Assembly: GCF_003144245.1 (NCBI RefSeq)
Contig: NW_020289993.1
Span: 186,001 to 250,000, forward strand
Direction of reading: 5' to 3'
DNA length: 64,000 nucleotides
Origin: Jaminaea rosea
Lineage: Eukaryota > Basidiomycota > Exobasidiomycetes > Microstromatales
Shown here piece after piece: positions 22,722 through 35,584 of this stretch; position 1 is the stretch's first letter; every line of letters begins with the position of its first letter. Both the position numbers and the translations under genes were made by a program. The notes under the pieces were generated by a model. The model had not been told where the DNA came from. It did no database searches and saw only the letters and a program-made list of their open reading frames with translations.

Positions 22722-23248
22722 GCGGTATTCAACCCTGCCTCTCTTTTGGCCATATTCAATCAACATCCCTCTCAGCCCTCTCCTTCTCGCCCGTGAGATG
22801 GCTCTTTCTTTCTTTCCCTTCTCAGTCAAAAAGCATTCACCGAAGATGTTGTGATCAGTACCACAAGTGGTAGCCGTGAGGTGGTAGAACGAGGTCAATG
22901 AGCTACGGCTTCGGTGGTTGCGGACGCGGCTGAGGCTGCAGTGACGCTGAAGTGAAGGGAGTCAGAATGACGGATGCGCTTGCTGATATCGATGTGCCAA
23001 TTTGAGGCAAAGGTCGACTTTACTCTCTAGTGCTACCTCTGACATGCTCAACCGTTTGCTGCAAATCGACGGGCGAGCTGGCTTCGAGACGGGAGTGGGA
23101 GCGCGAGCGGGAGCCCAACGTCACCGGGCAACGGACGGGAGCAAGTCAGGGTCGAGCTCAAAAAATCGCCGTGGAGGCCGAGGTCCAGCAGCGGCTGCTT
23201 GTTCCCTTTTCACCTCCTCAGTCAAGTCGAAGATCAATAGCAGCCAGT
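22722..23248. other. Intergenic, promoter of the ribokinase-type gene
   Basis: 527 nt between the zinc-finger stop and the sugar kinase ATG. No distinct element recognised apart from a pyrimidine-rich tract near 23205-23225. Confidence 0.5.
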
Positions 23249-24424
23249 ATGTCCTCCTCATCAGCGCCTCTAGTCCTGGTGCCAAGCAGCATCAACATCG
23301 ACGAGACCTTCGCTGTCCCGCACATCGTCCGACCTGGTGAGGTGAGTGCAGCGAGCATCTTCCCTTGCCGTCCCTTTGGTCACCTCGCTCACTCTGCTTC
23401 CCTCATTCTCGCGCAGACAATCTCCTCCCTCGACCTCACCTCCCGCCCTGGTGGTAAGGGAGCAAACGTGTCAGCAGCTCTCGGATTGTCAGGCGTGGAG
23501 ACGTGGTTCGCCGGTAACGTTGGGAGTGACGCAACTTGGCCCTTGGATGAGCTCAAGAAGCGCGGCGTCAAGACGGATCTGGCCGGTGTACTCGAGGGCG
23601 AAAAGACGGGCAGGGCTTTTATTCAGATCGGCGAGGGAGATGGGGAGAATTCCATGTGAGTGAGCGTGCCGTTAGCTACGGATGAGAGTATGGCGCATGA
23701 GCTCACGCCGTCGATTCGCATGCTCAGCGTTCTCCTCAAGGGTGCCAACTTCCCTTCCTCCTCAGATGTAACGCCCGATTCCGTCTCATCACAGCTGCCA
23801 CGCCCACCTACCCACCTCGTACTGCAGAATGAGGTCCCCCTCAGCACCACGGCCTCCTTTCAGAGCCACGCCCGCAAGGAGTGGCAGGGCTGCGTGACTG
23901 TCTGGAACCCCTCGCCGCTTCCAACCCGCGACGAGCTCCGCAGCTGGAAGTGGGACGAGCTGGATGTGCTCATCGTCAACCAAGGAGAAGCTGCTGACCT
24001 CATTGCTGCACTCAGCGAGGGCGAGGCGGGAGGCGACAAGGAGGAGCCAGAGGAGACGATGCGTCGCCTCTCGAGCATCGAGTCCATGCGCCAGCTCCCC
24101 TGGATCGTCATGACTCTGGGCGCTCGTGGTGTCCTTGCCTCCATCAATTCAGGTGGAGATCGCATCCTCATCAGCCAACCACCGCACAAGCCCAAGCAGG
24201 TACGCGACACGACGGGTGCCGGGGACACATTTGCTGGCTACCTGGTCTCAAGCGTCGCCATGCTGGGCGGCAAGGGTCTGCCCGCTGAGAGGGAAGTGGT
24301 GGAGAAGTGTTTGAGGAGAGCAGGAGTTGCAGCCGCCATGGCTGTTGAGATCAAGGGGGCCATGGAGAGTATCCCTGGCGAGGAGAGGGTAGAGCAGAGA
24401 ATGAAGGAGGCTGGCGCAGCGTAG
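23249..24424 (+). CDS. RBK1: Ribokinase (PfkB family sugar kinase)
   Basis: Exons 23249-23341, 23417-23655, 23728-24424; 342 aa. Ribokinase phosphorylates D-ribose to ribose-5-phosphate, supplying the pentose phosphate pathway and nucleotides. The first motif is PGGKGANVSAALGLSG after an N-terminal SSINIDETF strand; then VGSDATW, TGRAFIQI and GENSIVLLKGANFPSS (restored by splicing at 23655/23728). VLIVNQGEA is present, then MTLGARGVLASI, and the PfkB signature RDTTGAGDTFAGYL, whose Asp is the catalytic base, at about residues 270-283. Length matches fungal ribokinases. Its 3' end faces IRC21, 138 nt away. Confidence 0.9.
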
Positions 24425-24562
24425 AGTGGTAATGTGATAGAGAATCTTTGCAAGTCTATTATGAAGGCGTGACGCGCCTGGTATACAATGTCGTGGACAA
24501 TGGCAGCTACAGTGTTTTCTTCCGTCGTCAGAATCGGCCCCATTTCTGTCCCATGCTCTCCC

Positions 24563-25348
24563 TCAATCATCTTTGACGGCGATCCCGATACAACACGCAT
24601 CAACAATGGCGTCAACGTTGACCCAACTATGCGTGAGCATAAACAGCCTCGTCCCATCTCTCCCTGCGACACGCATGAGCTCATCCTCCCCACCAGGGTG
24701 GAAAGCCAAGTAGGGCGCCATATCATAGACCTTGCCATTGAGCACGGTCCAGACCCCACCGGGAGAATTGCGATCCTTGTGCTGCTTGACTTCGGAGAGG
24801 GGGATCTTGCGAAAGGGGAAGGGGGGTTGAATGCTGGACTTGAGGCGTGCCCAGTCGAGCGGAGAATGGCCGGGGGTCAGAGTGACCTTTTTGCGCTTCG
24901 AGGTGGCGGCAGGAGCAGGCATCAAGCTGCTCGAAGAGGATGAAGAAGCACTGGCAATGGCAGTCGGTGCCCCTCCCACGCCAGGAGGAGCTGTTTGGCG
25001 GGAGGTGGATGGTGGGGGCATCAAGCTGGACGAGGCTGGAGATGGAGCAGCGGGGGTGGCACTTGTCGGTGCGGCTAGGGATGCTCCGCTGCTACCATTG
25101 CCGGTACCCAAGACATCCCGCAATGCCTGCACTTTGCCGGAGCTCGAGCTGGAGCTGGAGCCTGACGATGGGGATGCCGCGTTGCCAGGCCGAGTGGCGT
25201 TTGTTGGGCCAGAGACAGTAAAAGCTGGCGGTTTTGCCTGTGATCCTGAGCTCAATCCTGCCGTCTCTCGCGAGCTCGAAGCCCTCTGCGCTGAATGAGC
25301 GAGAGGAAATGAGGGAGGCAGGTCAATATCTGGTATTGACGTAGCCAT
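24563..25348 (-). CDS. IRC21: Cytochrome b5-like heme protein, IRC21 / NCB5OR-N type
   Basis: Single exon, 261 aa from the ATG at 25348. The first ~160 residues are Ser/Pro/Ala-rich and probably disordered. A TPGHSPLDWARLKSS segment precedes the heme domain, as in yeast Irc21 and the N-terminus of NCB5OR. The cytochrome b5 fold spans about 185-258: IPLSEVKQHKDR, GGVWTVLNGKVYDMAPYL, FHPGG with the first heme-ligand His, and FMLTHSWVN with the second. There is no C-terminal membrane anchor, consistent with a soluble electron-transfer protein. No flavin reductase domain follows. Substrate is unknown. Confidence 0.85.
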   Translation of the reverse strand: MATSIPDIDLPPSFPLAHSAQRASSSRETAGLSSGSQAKPPAFTVSGPTNATRPGNAASPSSGSSSSSSSGKVQALRDVLGTGNGSSGASLAAPTSATPAAPSPASSSLMPPPSTSRQTAPPGVGGAPTAIASASSSSSSSLMPAPAATSKRKKVTLTPGHSPLDWARLKSSIQPPFPFRKIPLSEVKQHKDRNSPGGVWTVLNGKVYDMAPYLAFHPGGEDELMRVAGRDGTRLFMLTHSWVNVDAIVDACCIGIAVKDD

Positions 25349-25628
25349 GGTTGGTGGTGGTGAAAACAAGATTGTGATGATGCCGTCGTGCGAGTCGAGG
25401 GGCAGCGGAAGGCGGCGACGAGTCGATCAGCTGCATCTCGCCCTGCTCGCGTGGCCTCGGCTTGTTGGTCGGCGGCGGGACGGTTGGACGGCGGACTGAG
25501 AGGCAAAGAAATGAGGCGGCGCCAAAGAGGGTGCGAGCCAAGGCAACCCACGATTGACTCGCGAGAAGATCTGGGCTTCAACATCTTATCGCCCCGAGTC
25601 ATCCCATCGATCTTGCCCCGCACCCAGC

Positions 25629-26781
25629 ATGGCTAGCTCCACACCCGCTCGCCGCCACTTCACTGTGCGCGTTCCCTGCACATCCTCCAACATCGGCCCT
25701 GGGTTCGATGTCGTAGGTCTCTCCCTCTCCCTCTACCTGACCCTCGACGTCACAATCGACCCTTCATCCTCCTCGACGGCTCCCACCCTCTCCTACACCG
25801 GCGAGGGAGCAGCAGAAGCCCCGCTCGACCCGTATAAGAACCTCACAACACGTTGCGCCCTCTATGTGCTGCGCTGTGCTGGTATTCACCAATTCCCCAC
25901 TGGTGTGGTCATCAAGGTTCACAACGAGGTGCCTTTTGGCCGCGGGCTGGGTTCGTCCGGTGCAGCAGTCATCGCCGGTATCCTCCTCGGAGATGCTCTG
26001 GGCCAGCTCAAGCTCAGTAAGGAGCGCCTGTTGGACCATGCATTGATGATCGAGAGACACCCGGATAACGTGACTGCAGCTTTGATCGGCGGCTTTGTTG
26101 GCTCGTACCTCCTCGACCTTAGCGACGAAGACTCACAACGCAAAGCTGTTCCCCTGAGTGAGGTTCTACCAGAATATCCGGCTGATGCGGGTGAGCAGTG
26201 GGGACGGGACCCACCAGCTCCGCCAAAGGGCATCGGCCATTACATTCGCTTTGGGTGGGCAAAGGAGATCCGCGTCATCACCATCATTCCCCAATTCGAG
26301 GTACCCACTGCAAAGGCAAGGAGCGCATTGCCGGACAAGTACTCCAAGGAGGACCTCGTGAGTAGCGGGAGGCACGATAGGCTGAGAAGAGTGGCCATGT
26401 ATTGACTGACGCCCTCTGCACGCGCTCCAGGTCTTCAACCTCCAACGTCTCGCAGTTCTCACCACGGCCCTCTCTCGCTCGCCCCCCGACTCGCACCTTA
26501 TCTACCAAGCAATGCAGGACCGCGTCCACCAACCTTACCGCGCCCACCTCATCCCTGCCCTTCCCAAGCTCCTCGACTCTGTCACCCCAACTTCCCACCC
26601 TGGCCTGCTGGGCATTTGCCTTTCAGGAGCAGGGCCGACAATTCTGGCCTTGGCGACGGAGAATGAGGAGGAGATTGCCAAGAGCATCGTGGGCGAGTTT
26701 GAGAAGGAGGGGATTCAGTGCCGAAAGGAGTTCCTGGTCGTCACCGAGGAAGGAGCGACTGTCACCGAGCACGAAGTATGA
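25629..26781 (+). CDS. THR1: Homoserine kinase
   Basis: Exons 25629-26357 and 26431-26781; 359 aa. It phosphorylates L-homoserine at the branch to threonine. GHMP-kinase features: VPCTSSNIGPGFDVVGLSL near residue 15, the ATP-binding glycine-rich loop VPFGRGLGSSGAAVIAGIL near 105, ERHPDNVTAALIGGFVG, VPTAKARSALP and the C-terminal GICLSGAGPTILAL. The 73-nt intron joins YSKEDL to VFNLQRL in phase 0. The gene ends tail-to-tail with COG5, with only 60 nt between stop codons. Confidence 0.95.
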
Positions 26782-26798
26782 CCATGAGATGAGGGTGT

Positions 26799-26804
26799 AA
26801 TAAA
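26799..26804 (+). terminator. AATAAA polyadenylation signal of THR1
   Basis: AATAAA in GTGTAATAAAAAATTC, 18 nt after the THR1 stop codon and inside the short gap before the convergent COG5 gene. An A-rich signal is notable in this GC-rich window; function is inferred from position. Confidence 0.5.
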
Positions 26805-26841
26805 AAATTCTATTAGAGAGCATGCCGTCCAATGTACGCGC

Positions 26842-28242
26842 CTACCTCCCAACGTCCTCCCCTACCAGACCGCCGAGGCTGCGCAGCAAGAGCGTCCTCT
26901 CTGGCCCGCCAGTCTCTTGCAGACCTGTCCACACGCTCGTTCGCTCGAAGAAAGTGTCGACAAAGCCGCGGATCTCTCTGATGCTGGCCGGTGTTGAGCG
27001 AGCTGTACCTCTACCCGTGTGCGAGGCAAGGCTGGAAGCCAAGGTCCGCCAGAAGAGAAGAGTGGGCGCATCCCCGAGGAGGAGCAGCGATTCGTCCAAT
27101 AGGGTGCGCGGTTGCGCAGGCGTGGCTGCTGGCTCTTTTGCTACCTGCCCGTCACCGTCCCCCTCGCTTTCACCCACCCGCATCAGCCCCAAAACTCTCT
27201 GCAGCAGATAAATCTTGCTACACACAGCAGCCATCTCCACGGTGAGCAGATGCTCCAATCTACCCGGCAGACCCGGAGCACCGCCTCCTCCGCCACCACC
27301 CGCACCATCGAAGACGGCGCCCACCCTCTTGCGCACCACATCGCAGAGGTCTCCCATGAGGTCTCCAATGAGTTCTTTCCTTACTCCCAGCCGATCAGCG
27401 GCAAGCAGGCTGGAGGCGAGCAATCGCCCGTCCAGGTCGCGAAGAGCCGTGACGACGGATGACTCCATTCTATCTTGTAGCTGCGAGCGGGTCGTGTTGA
27501 GGATCGAGGGCAAGTAGGAGTGGATGAAGTTGACCCGTTTGAGGTGGGGTGACGCGGTGAGGAGAGTGCTAATGTTGGAGAGGTGAAGAGAGGCCCGGCC
27601 CAGAGCCTCTTGCTGCGTAGGGTGGGAGAGCGATTTGGATGAAGCTGTTGCTACGTTATCTTGCCCCCCTTCGTCTTCTCCAAAGAGAGTCCGCAAGCAT
27701 GCCTCCAATCTCCTTCCCTCTCCTACGAATTTGCCCGCCTCCCTGCCCAGCTCGATGACTTCGTTCAAGCGTTCTAATCTCCTCCTATCTCGGCGCAATT
27801 TCTTCGCTGCGCCCACCACAGGCTGCCTACATCTGGCCTCATACCCGCTCTCCACCTCATTGACCCCGCGTCTCGCGTCACGGAGGGAGCGCTGCAGCTC
27901 CTCGACCCGTGAGGCTTGGGCGAGGAGCAAGGACGAATGGGTGCTAGTCTGCTGTTGGATCAAGCGGGAGAGGTCGGTGAGGAGAAGAGAGAGGCGTGAT
28001 AGAAGGATACTGAGCGAGCTGGATGACGAGGAGGAAGCTGACGACGTAGCTGCATCGCTTGTGGAGGTGAGGGCGAGGTCTGATACGCTGATCTCCGTTG
28101 CGAGACCGAGGGATTTGAGCGAGGCGAGGAGGGAGGAGGGATCGGATGGGGGACGAGGTGGGAGTGACGAGGAGGACGTGAATCGTGGTGGTGAGGGTAT
28201 TACCGCTCCTGATGCTGCTGCTGCTGTCGATGTCGACGCCAT
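26842..28242 (-). CDS. COG5: Conserved oligomeric Golgi complex subunit 5 (probable)
   Basis: Single exon, 466 aa. COG5 belongs to lobe B of the COG tether, which captures intra-Golgi retrograde vesicles. The first ~80 residues are Ser/Ala-rich. A long helical region follows, with LSRLIQQQTSTHSSLLLAQA, VEELQRSLRDARRGVNEVE and LERLNEVIELGREAGKFVG, resembling the N-terminal coiled coil of Cog5. HLKRVNFIHSYLPSILNT and RLEHLLTVEMAAVCSKIYLL match the later conserved stretches. It is shorter than animal Cog5 (about 830 aa), as some fungal versions are. The ATG at 28242 is chosen because the upstream open frame is leader-like. Assignment is from pattern memory. Confidence 0.65.
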   Translation of the reverse strand: MASTSTAAAASGAVIPSPPRFTSSSSLPPRPPSDPSSLLASLKSLGLATEISVSDLALTSTSDAATSSASSSSSSSLSILLSRLSLLLTDLSRLIQQQTSTHSSLLLAQASRVEELQRSLRDARRGVNEVESGYEARCRQPVVGAAKKLRRDRRRLERLNEVIELGREAGKFVGEGRRLEACLRTLFGEDEGGQDNVATASSKSLSHPTQQEALGRASLHLSNISTLLTASPHLKRVNFIHSYLPSILNTTRSQLQDRMESSVVTALRDLDGRLLASSLLAADRLGVRKELIGDLMGDLCDVVRKRVGAVFDGAGGGGGGGAPGLPGRLEHLLTVEMAAVCSKIYLLQRVLGLMRVGESEGDGDGQVAKEPAATPAQPRTLLDESLLLLGDAPTLLFWRTLASSLASHTGRGTARSTPASIREIRGFVDTFFERTSVWTGLQETGGPERTLLLRSLGGLVGEDVGR

Positions 28243-28708
28243 AGTGGCGTTGCCTGTTCTTTCTGCTTCGCAACTTACAACAAGTTGCAACTCAAGGACA
28301 AGGAAGCTCGTCGAGAGCGTGCACAGGCCAACGTCCCAGCCCGGGTCGCGCACCGGGTCGGAGCGAGACACGGGTTGAGACGAGTGAGTGAGGGACGACA
28401 CGCCTCGAGGCTGCTCCCGCCCTCGACGAGACGACACCGGGACGCAAGGCAGCACCTGGCCTCCGCACGCATCCTCATCTCCTTCCTACCACCGCATATA
28501 GGCTGGCTACGACCTCCGTCCTCTCCCTTCTTTCCCAGCGCGACGACCTCGACGCCGCAAACATCTCTGACACAGCTCTCTGCGTCGCCACGACGGCCGC
28601 CGTCCTGCATAGACGCGCGCTTGTTGAGCCAAGCTGCGAAGCACGTCTCCACCCTCGTCGTCCCTGGTTTCCCTTTTCCTGCTGACCCCGCTGAGGTGGT
28701 AGCCCAAG
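28243..28708. promoter_or_regulatory. Divergent promoter between COG5 and SIN3
   Basis: 466 nt separating the two start codons, which point away from each other. No clear TATA box. The SIN3 side is pyrimidine-rich from about 28480 to 28700. Confidence 0.5.
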
Positions 28709-31700
28709 ATGGTGAGTAGTCGACGTCTACGCGTGCACGTCAATATCGACCACTGACATTTCTCCACGCCTTCGCGTACGCTAGGCCACCCTCAACGTCA
28801 AGGATGCACTCTCGTATCTGGACCAGGTCAAGGTCCAGTTCGCAGACCATCCAGATGTCTACAATCGCTTTCTCGACATCATGAAGGACGTGAGTCGGCG
28901 AGACAGAGGTCTTGTACGATTCCGACGAAGCTGACACACTGCCTCTCTGCCCTCCGCTAGTTCAAATCACAATCCATCGACACGCCCGGTGTTATCGAGC
29001 GCGTCTCGACCCTCTTCCGGGGCCATCCATCCCTCATCCAGGGTTTCAATACTTTCCTGCCACCCGGCTATCGCATAGAATGCTCTATGGACCCCTCTGA
29101 AGCGAATCTGATCACTGTCACCACCCCCAGCGGGACCACGACGCAAAAGGACGGCGCAAAGGGGATCGCGGGCGCGGTCAGGCAGGGAGCAGCAGCAGCA
29201 GCGGCAGCAGGTCGTGAAGGTGGGCAATCTGGTCCCACAGCTAGCGGAAGCAGCGGCAGTCCTCCGAGCGTACCAGCGCACCCTGCTGCACCTCCCAGTG
29301 CAGCCAACGCAGCGACCGCAGCCGCCGTAGCCGTCCCAGCTCAAGCTCCTAAGCTGCCGCAAGGCTCCCTGGCCTCACTCCAGCACGGCCGCGCCCTCTC
29401 ACCACCAGGCGCAGCGATCACGCCCGGGGCAGCAGCAGGGGCAGGTGTCCTCTCTCAGCATCCCCAGCCGCCTCCCCCTCAGCAGATGCAGCATCAACCA
29501 CCCCACCCAGCTGCCGGCTCATCATCCCACGGCCCGCCCCTCGCGGCAGCAGCAGCCGAGGCTGGACCTGGGCCTGCCGGCGCCGCCCCCGGTGGTGGAC
29601 CTCCCCCGTCAGCGGATGGCTCACGTCCGCCACTCGAGTTCAATCATGCCATCAACTACGTTAACAAGATCAAGCAGCGCTTCAGCAATGATCCAGAGAC
29701 GTACAAGCAATTCTTGGAGATCCTGCAGACGTATCAGAAGGAGGGGAGAGCAATACAGGACGTCTACGCGCAGGTCACTGTTCTGTTCGAGGGGGCAAAG
29801 GACCTGCTCGACGAGTTCAAGCAGTTCTTACCTGACACGTCCGCGCAGGCGCAACCTCAGCAGCAGCAACAGCAACAGCAGCAGTCACAGCAACCACGCC
29901 GCGACGTCTCTGGGGGCAAGGCCGGCCCCTCATCTGGAGCCCAAACGCAACGAGGCAAGAAGCGAGCAGCCCCTGCCGCCGGCGATGCAGCAGCTGGTAA
30001 GGCCACGCAAGGCGCAGCCGCCACAGGCCGTAGCAAGAAGGCCAAGCATGGCCACAAGGGCCAGCAGCAGCAGGAACGCATGCCATCTCCCGCACCAGGT
30101 ATGCCACCAATGATTCCACCCGAGCAGGCACAGTATGGCTTGCCACCCACCGCCGCTCAGCAGCTTGGCGCAGCTTATGCTGGTCCTGATGGTCTTGTGC
30201 CCGCCGACGCAGCAGCAGCGGCAGCGGCTGCCGCTGCGGGCCTCGTCCCCTCAAACGTTGTATCTGCCGGCATCCCCCTGGGTCCAGCTTACGCGCCGCT
30301 CGCCACCCTTGACGAGGTCGCCTTCTTCGACCGCGTCAAGAAGCACATCGACGACCGCGGCGCTTACTTGGAATTCCTCAAGCTCCTCAATCTCTACACG
30401 CAAGACGTCATCGATGTGCGCACTCTCGTGGACAAGGCTGCGGCTTTCATCGGCGGGCATCGCGACCTGTTTGCCACTTTCAAAAGCCTGTGCGGCTACG
30501 AGATGGGCAGGCACGGCTGGCTCGAGGAGGAAGAGGCCGTCATTGAGAACACGCCTGCGCTTGAACGCCCGCGTATCGACCTTAACACGTGCGAGCAGTA
30601 CGGCGCTTCGTATCGCCGCCTGCCGAAGGAAGAAGTCAATCTCGCCTGCTCAGGGCGCGACGCCATGTGCTGGGAAGTGCTCAACGACGAGTGGGTCTCA
30701 CACCCTACCTGGGCGTCCGAGGGTGAAGGATTCAACCCGCACAAGAAGAACATCTACGAGGATGCGCTCTACCGCTCTGAAGAGGAGAGACACGAGTACG
30801 ACTACCACATCGAGGCCAATCTTCGAACGATTGCCCTGCTCGAACCCATCGCCGCACGCATCGCAGCAATGGACGAGCAAGAGCGCGCAACCTTCCGTCT
30901 TAAGCCGGGCCTCGGAGGACAGTCCCGCTCGATCTACCAGCGTGTGCTGCGCAAAGTCTACGGGCGTGACGCGGGTGCGGAGATTGTCGCTGCATTGCAC
31001 GACTCCCCTTCCACGTCCATCCCAGTCGTTCTTGCGCGTCTGCGCCAGAAGGATGAGGAGTGGAAGCGCGCGCAACGCGAGTGGAACAAGGTGTGGCGTG
31101 TGGTCGACGAGCGCAACTGGTGGAAGAGTCTTGATCATCGCGGCGTGTCCTGGAAGGCGTCGGATAAGAAGGCAATCACGACTCGCGGATTGTTGGGCGA
31201 GATCGAGCTGCGAAGGAGCGAGGATGTCGGTCGCAGATGGATGAAGGAGCTTGGCGCTCCGCGCACGCTTCTGGGCACGGAGAGTGGTCGTAATGTTGGC
31301 CCGAACGGAGCCGCAAAGACCTCCTCCACTGGCCCAGCCATCGAGGGCAACCTCGCCGCGTCCCAACAGGAGCCCTGGCACCTTTCCTTTGACATGTCCG
31401 ACCGCTCCCTCATCTACGACGTCATCAAGCTTGCCCTCTCTCATCTCGATCGCGGGCCATCGTATTCGCGAAGCGACATCGATCGCATTGAGATGTTCAT
31501 TCGGTCCTTCTTGCCGCTCTTGATGGGAGAGGACGCGAAGGCTTGGGAAGACGAGATGGGGTTAGAACCTGTCAGCGCAGGCGACGATGAGGAGCAGAAC
31601 CATCAGGCGACTTCATCCGCAGGCAATGCGGAGCGCAGGCGCAAGGACGATGATTTGAGGATGCGCGTGCTCAGGGGCCAGGCGGCGAACGCGCCTGCTT

Positions 31701-33835
31701 CAACCAGTGCCGCGGATGGTGACAGCGAGATGAAGGACGGCAACGCCTCGAGCGAGACAGCGGTTCCTACCATGGAGCAAACTTGGATTCGAGCCGACAC
31801 TCGTGCTCCCTTCGACTCCCAAGCCAATGCTCAGCAGCAAGCCCAGTCCTCCACATCCAGCGCTGCCAACGGTTCGACCTCGTCAGCTTCAGCACACACC
31901 CTCAACTTCTTCTGCTCCAGCGCTCACTATACCTTCCTCCGCCTCTTCCACCTAGCGTACGTGCGCCTGGCAAAGATGAAGCGCCTCTCCACCGAGCTGG
32001 GCAAGGAGTTGGACGAGAAGAATGCGCGACGCAAAGAAAGGGGACAGAAGAGCGGGGTCATTCGCGGAAACCCACTGGCGTTGCAGCTCGGCTTGCAGGA
32101 CAGGTTTGGTGGGATCGGTAGTGTAGTTGGTAGTAGCGCTGCGAGCGCAGGGGCGGTCGACGGGATTGAGCACGCCAATGGAGAGGCAGCGGTGAGCCAG
32201 TTGCCTTCCGCCCCAGTGAGCGGATGGGAGCTCCACCCCTCGAAGTACTACATGGTTCTACTCGACCTGATCGAGAAGTTGTTCGATGGAGATTCGATTG
32301 ACCAGTGAGTAAGCCCCCTCCCGTCGGTCCCAGATCCCCTTTGGCGCACTAGAGCTGACCACCGAACTACCTTCTGCGCACGCAGGAACATGTACGAAGA
32401 GTCTATCCGATTCATGTTCGGCATCGAAGGCTTCGTAGTCTTCACAATCGACAAGGTGCTCGGTGGTCTAGTCAAGGCGACCCAATCCATCATCAACGAC
32501 AGCAAGTGCGCGGAATTGCAGGCATTGCTGGACAGAGATCGACGCAGTCACCCCGGCCCCTCTGGAGCAGCTGGCTCTGGCGCCCCTGCAGCGCGCGACG
32601 CTCAAGCCGCAGCGTATCGCCACCAAATTGCGACACGAATGAGCGCAGAGTGCCTCGTAGGCAAAGAGGAGCACCTCTTCCGCGTCGGATGGACTCCCTC
32701 TACCTCCAGGCTTGGAATCCAGATGCTCTCCCGCGACGACCCTTCTGCAGACTTGCCGCCTTACCTGAGCCTGCGCGGCGTAGGTGCTACGGAGGCGGAT
32801 GGTGAAGATGCGGAGAAGCTGCGCGAGGAACGCTGGCTGTACTACGTTGCCTCGTACGCCCTCTGGGCTCCTACGGAGGGCTTAGTAGGGGAGGTGAGGG
32901 GGCCCTTCCTCAGGAGGAGCCTGGGCGGAAAGGTCGGAGCTGGCGAAGATGCTACCGCCGCTTCTACGGAGGGTGTACAACCTGCTTCTGCCGCCGCATC
33001 GCCATCAGCCGGAGCTGTGACAACGACAGTTGCGACAGAAGGCTCTTCATCGACGTCGCCCTCGGAGCGACATATCGTCTCGCCTGGCTTGGAGATTAAG
33101 GTCTGCTTGTCAACGTACCGACTCTTCTTCGTAGCCGACACCGAGGACACTTTTGCTCGTCAGCACGTCGCTGCTTCTTCCTCCGCTACGGATGGCGCGG
33201 CCGCGCGCGAGTCAAGGGTCAAGGCTATTAGAGCACAGGCTAGCCAGGGGAAGAAGCGCTTCGATCAGTGGGTCGAGGAGAGGAGACGGGCGATTGATGA
33301 GGAAGGTGTGGAGAAGGAGGAAGAGGAGCAAGCGCAAGAGGCCGAGAAGGATGAGGCAGCACCTGCACCGACATTGCAGGAGGGAGGCGGAGAGGAGAAG
33401 TCACAGGAGACGGCTACGGCGCAGGAGGTCAAGGAACAGGAGCAGCCTGCTGAGATCGCGGCAGAGAAGCAGGAAGAGCAGCAACAACAGGCTCAGCAAG
33501 AAGTCGCACCCGCTGCGATCGCCAGCGGCGATACGGAGATGACTAGCATTGAGGCCGCTCCGGCGACCATCTCTGCTACTCAGCCTGCCGCGGCTGCTGA
33601 GGAGGAGGTCAAGAAGAGCGCCGAGCCCGTCACTACGGTCGACCAGGCATCAGCTCCCGCAACCGCTCCCGCCACCGAAGCGGTCGGCAAGGAGCAGGCA
33701 GCTTCCGCCGCCTCTGCTGCGCCTGCGGCTCCCGCTAGTACGGCTGAGACTGTTCCTGCGGAGGCTGCGACAGCTGGCGCAACTGTCGCTCCTGTTAGTG
33801 GCGAGGACAAGAAGCCCGAGGAGGGGCAGCTCTAA
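28709..33835 (+). CDS. SIN3: SIN3 transcriptional corepressor scaffold
   Basis: Exons 28709-28711, 28785-28889, 28961-32304, 32386-33835; 1633 aa. Sin3 is the scaffold of Rpd3/HDAC complexes. The start codon is the last three bases of exon 1; a TAG lies three codons upstream in frame, so the protein begins right at PAH1. PAH1: [42 protein letters not shown] (residues 5-72). PAH2: about 260-330 ([30 protein letters not shown]). PAH3: about 486-552 ([20 protein letters not shown]). The HDAC-interacting domain follows at about 574-775 ([71 protein letters not shown]). The C-terminal Sin3a_C-like part includes [12 protein letters not shown]. Linkers are Gln/Ala/Pro-rich; the tail (after ~33290) is Glu/Ala/Gln-rich. 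Confidence 0.95.
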
Positions 33836-34194
33836 GCCTCTGTCGAGGTCGCTGGTATCTTGGCTCTCGCTTCAATGTTCCCCACTGCATGCCTCTTACT
33901 TTCTCTTCTTGCCATGTTGTTTCAAAGTATTACATTCCGTCGTGCGAAGTCAAAGCATCAATGAATCGAGCATCCCTACATTTCTCCCTCTCTCTCAGCC
34001 TGAGCGCCTTGCTTCTCGGTCTCGGTGCTCCACGATTGAGGAGCAGGACCGGCTCTCGGAACGGGAGCGCCTCATCGACGGAGGCGAGACGACTGCCGCC
34101 CACGCACAGATCAGGGCCCACCGCACAAGGCTCGCACCGCTATTCCTCTCCTTCACTTTCCCCTCGAATCCATTTGACCGACTTGGATACGACC
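33836..34194. other. Intergenic, promoter of lumazine synthase
   Basis: 359 nt between SIN3 and RIB4, both plus strand, pyrimidine-rich in the second half. One upstream ATG at 33961 opens a frame that runs into RIB4 in phase; it would add a Ser/Arg-rich extension and is less likely than the ATG at 34195. Confidence 0.5.
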
Positions 34195-34929
<735 letters not shown>

Positions 34930-35584
34930 AAGGGACTGATGAAAAAAGAGGGAGCGGGATGAGGATGGTATTGCGGAGATGAAGGGACAGAAGAGAAATC
35001 AAAGACGAATCAAGATGCTTGATGTGAGAGTTTGAGCAGAGAGAGGAGTCGTAGGGCGATTCTTGCGCTGCTGCCTGCCGTCGACGAGATGACGTTGGAC
35101 ATTGGCTGCGAGTGAAGCGAGTGAGGCGCAGGATTCATCAGCTATTAGCTCTATTCTTCCTCTGCGTCGAGGCAATTCCCTCCTCCGCGCGCGCGCTCCT
35201 ATCCTCAGATTGCAAACTAAAGAAAATGATCGAAAGGCCCATGGTGCTCCTTTTGCTCATTCGAGGCAGAAGAGGCTCACTGATGGCGATATCTGTACTG
35301 TTGTCTGTCGTCCTTGGGGGCGCACACACTTGCCTATCGCAATGCTCGACCTGCGTCGCATACTCACCGTGCGTGTATGCGGCTGTGAAACGGCGATGGT
35401 GTGGTGGTGAAGCTGGTTTTGCTGGTATGGATGGCGTGGTCATAGTGCCGGTGGGGTCGGGTAGAAATCTTGTTGAAGAGCCTGACGAGGAGGCGGCGAG
35501 GCTATGAGAAATGAGGGACAATGCGACGTAGAGGCTGTGGTGGCTGCTGATCTACAGTATCCAGCTGCATCCTCGTCGAGCCGA
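34930..35584. other. Intergenic region
   Basis: 655 nt between RIB4 (plus) and the small unknown gene on the minus strand. A Ser/Pro-rich minus-strand frame and a hydrophobic plus-strand frame are open here, but neither has a good start or family likeness. Confidence 0.45.
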
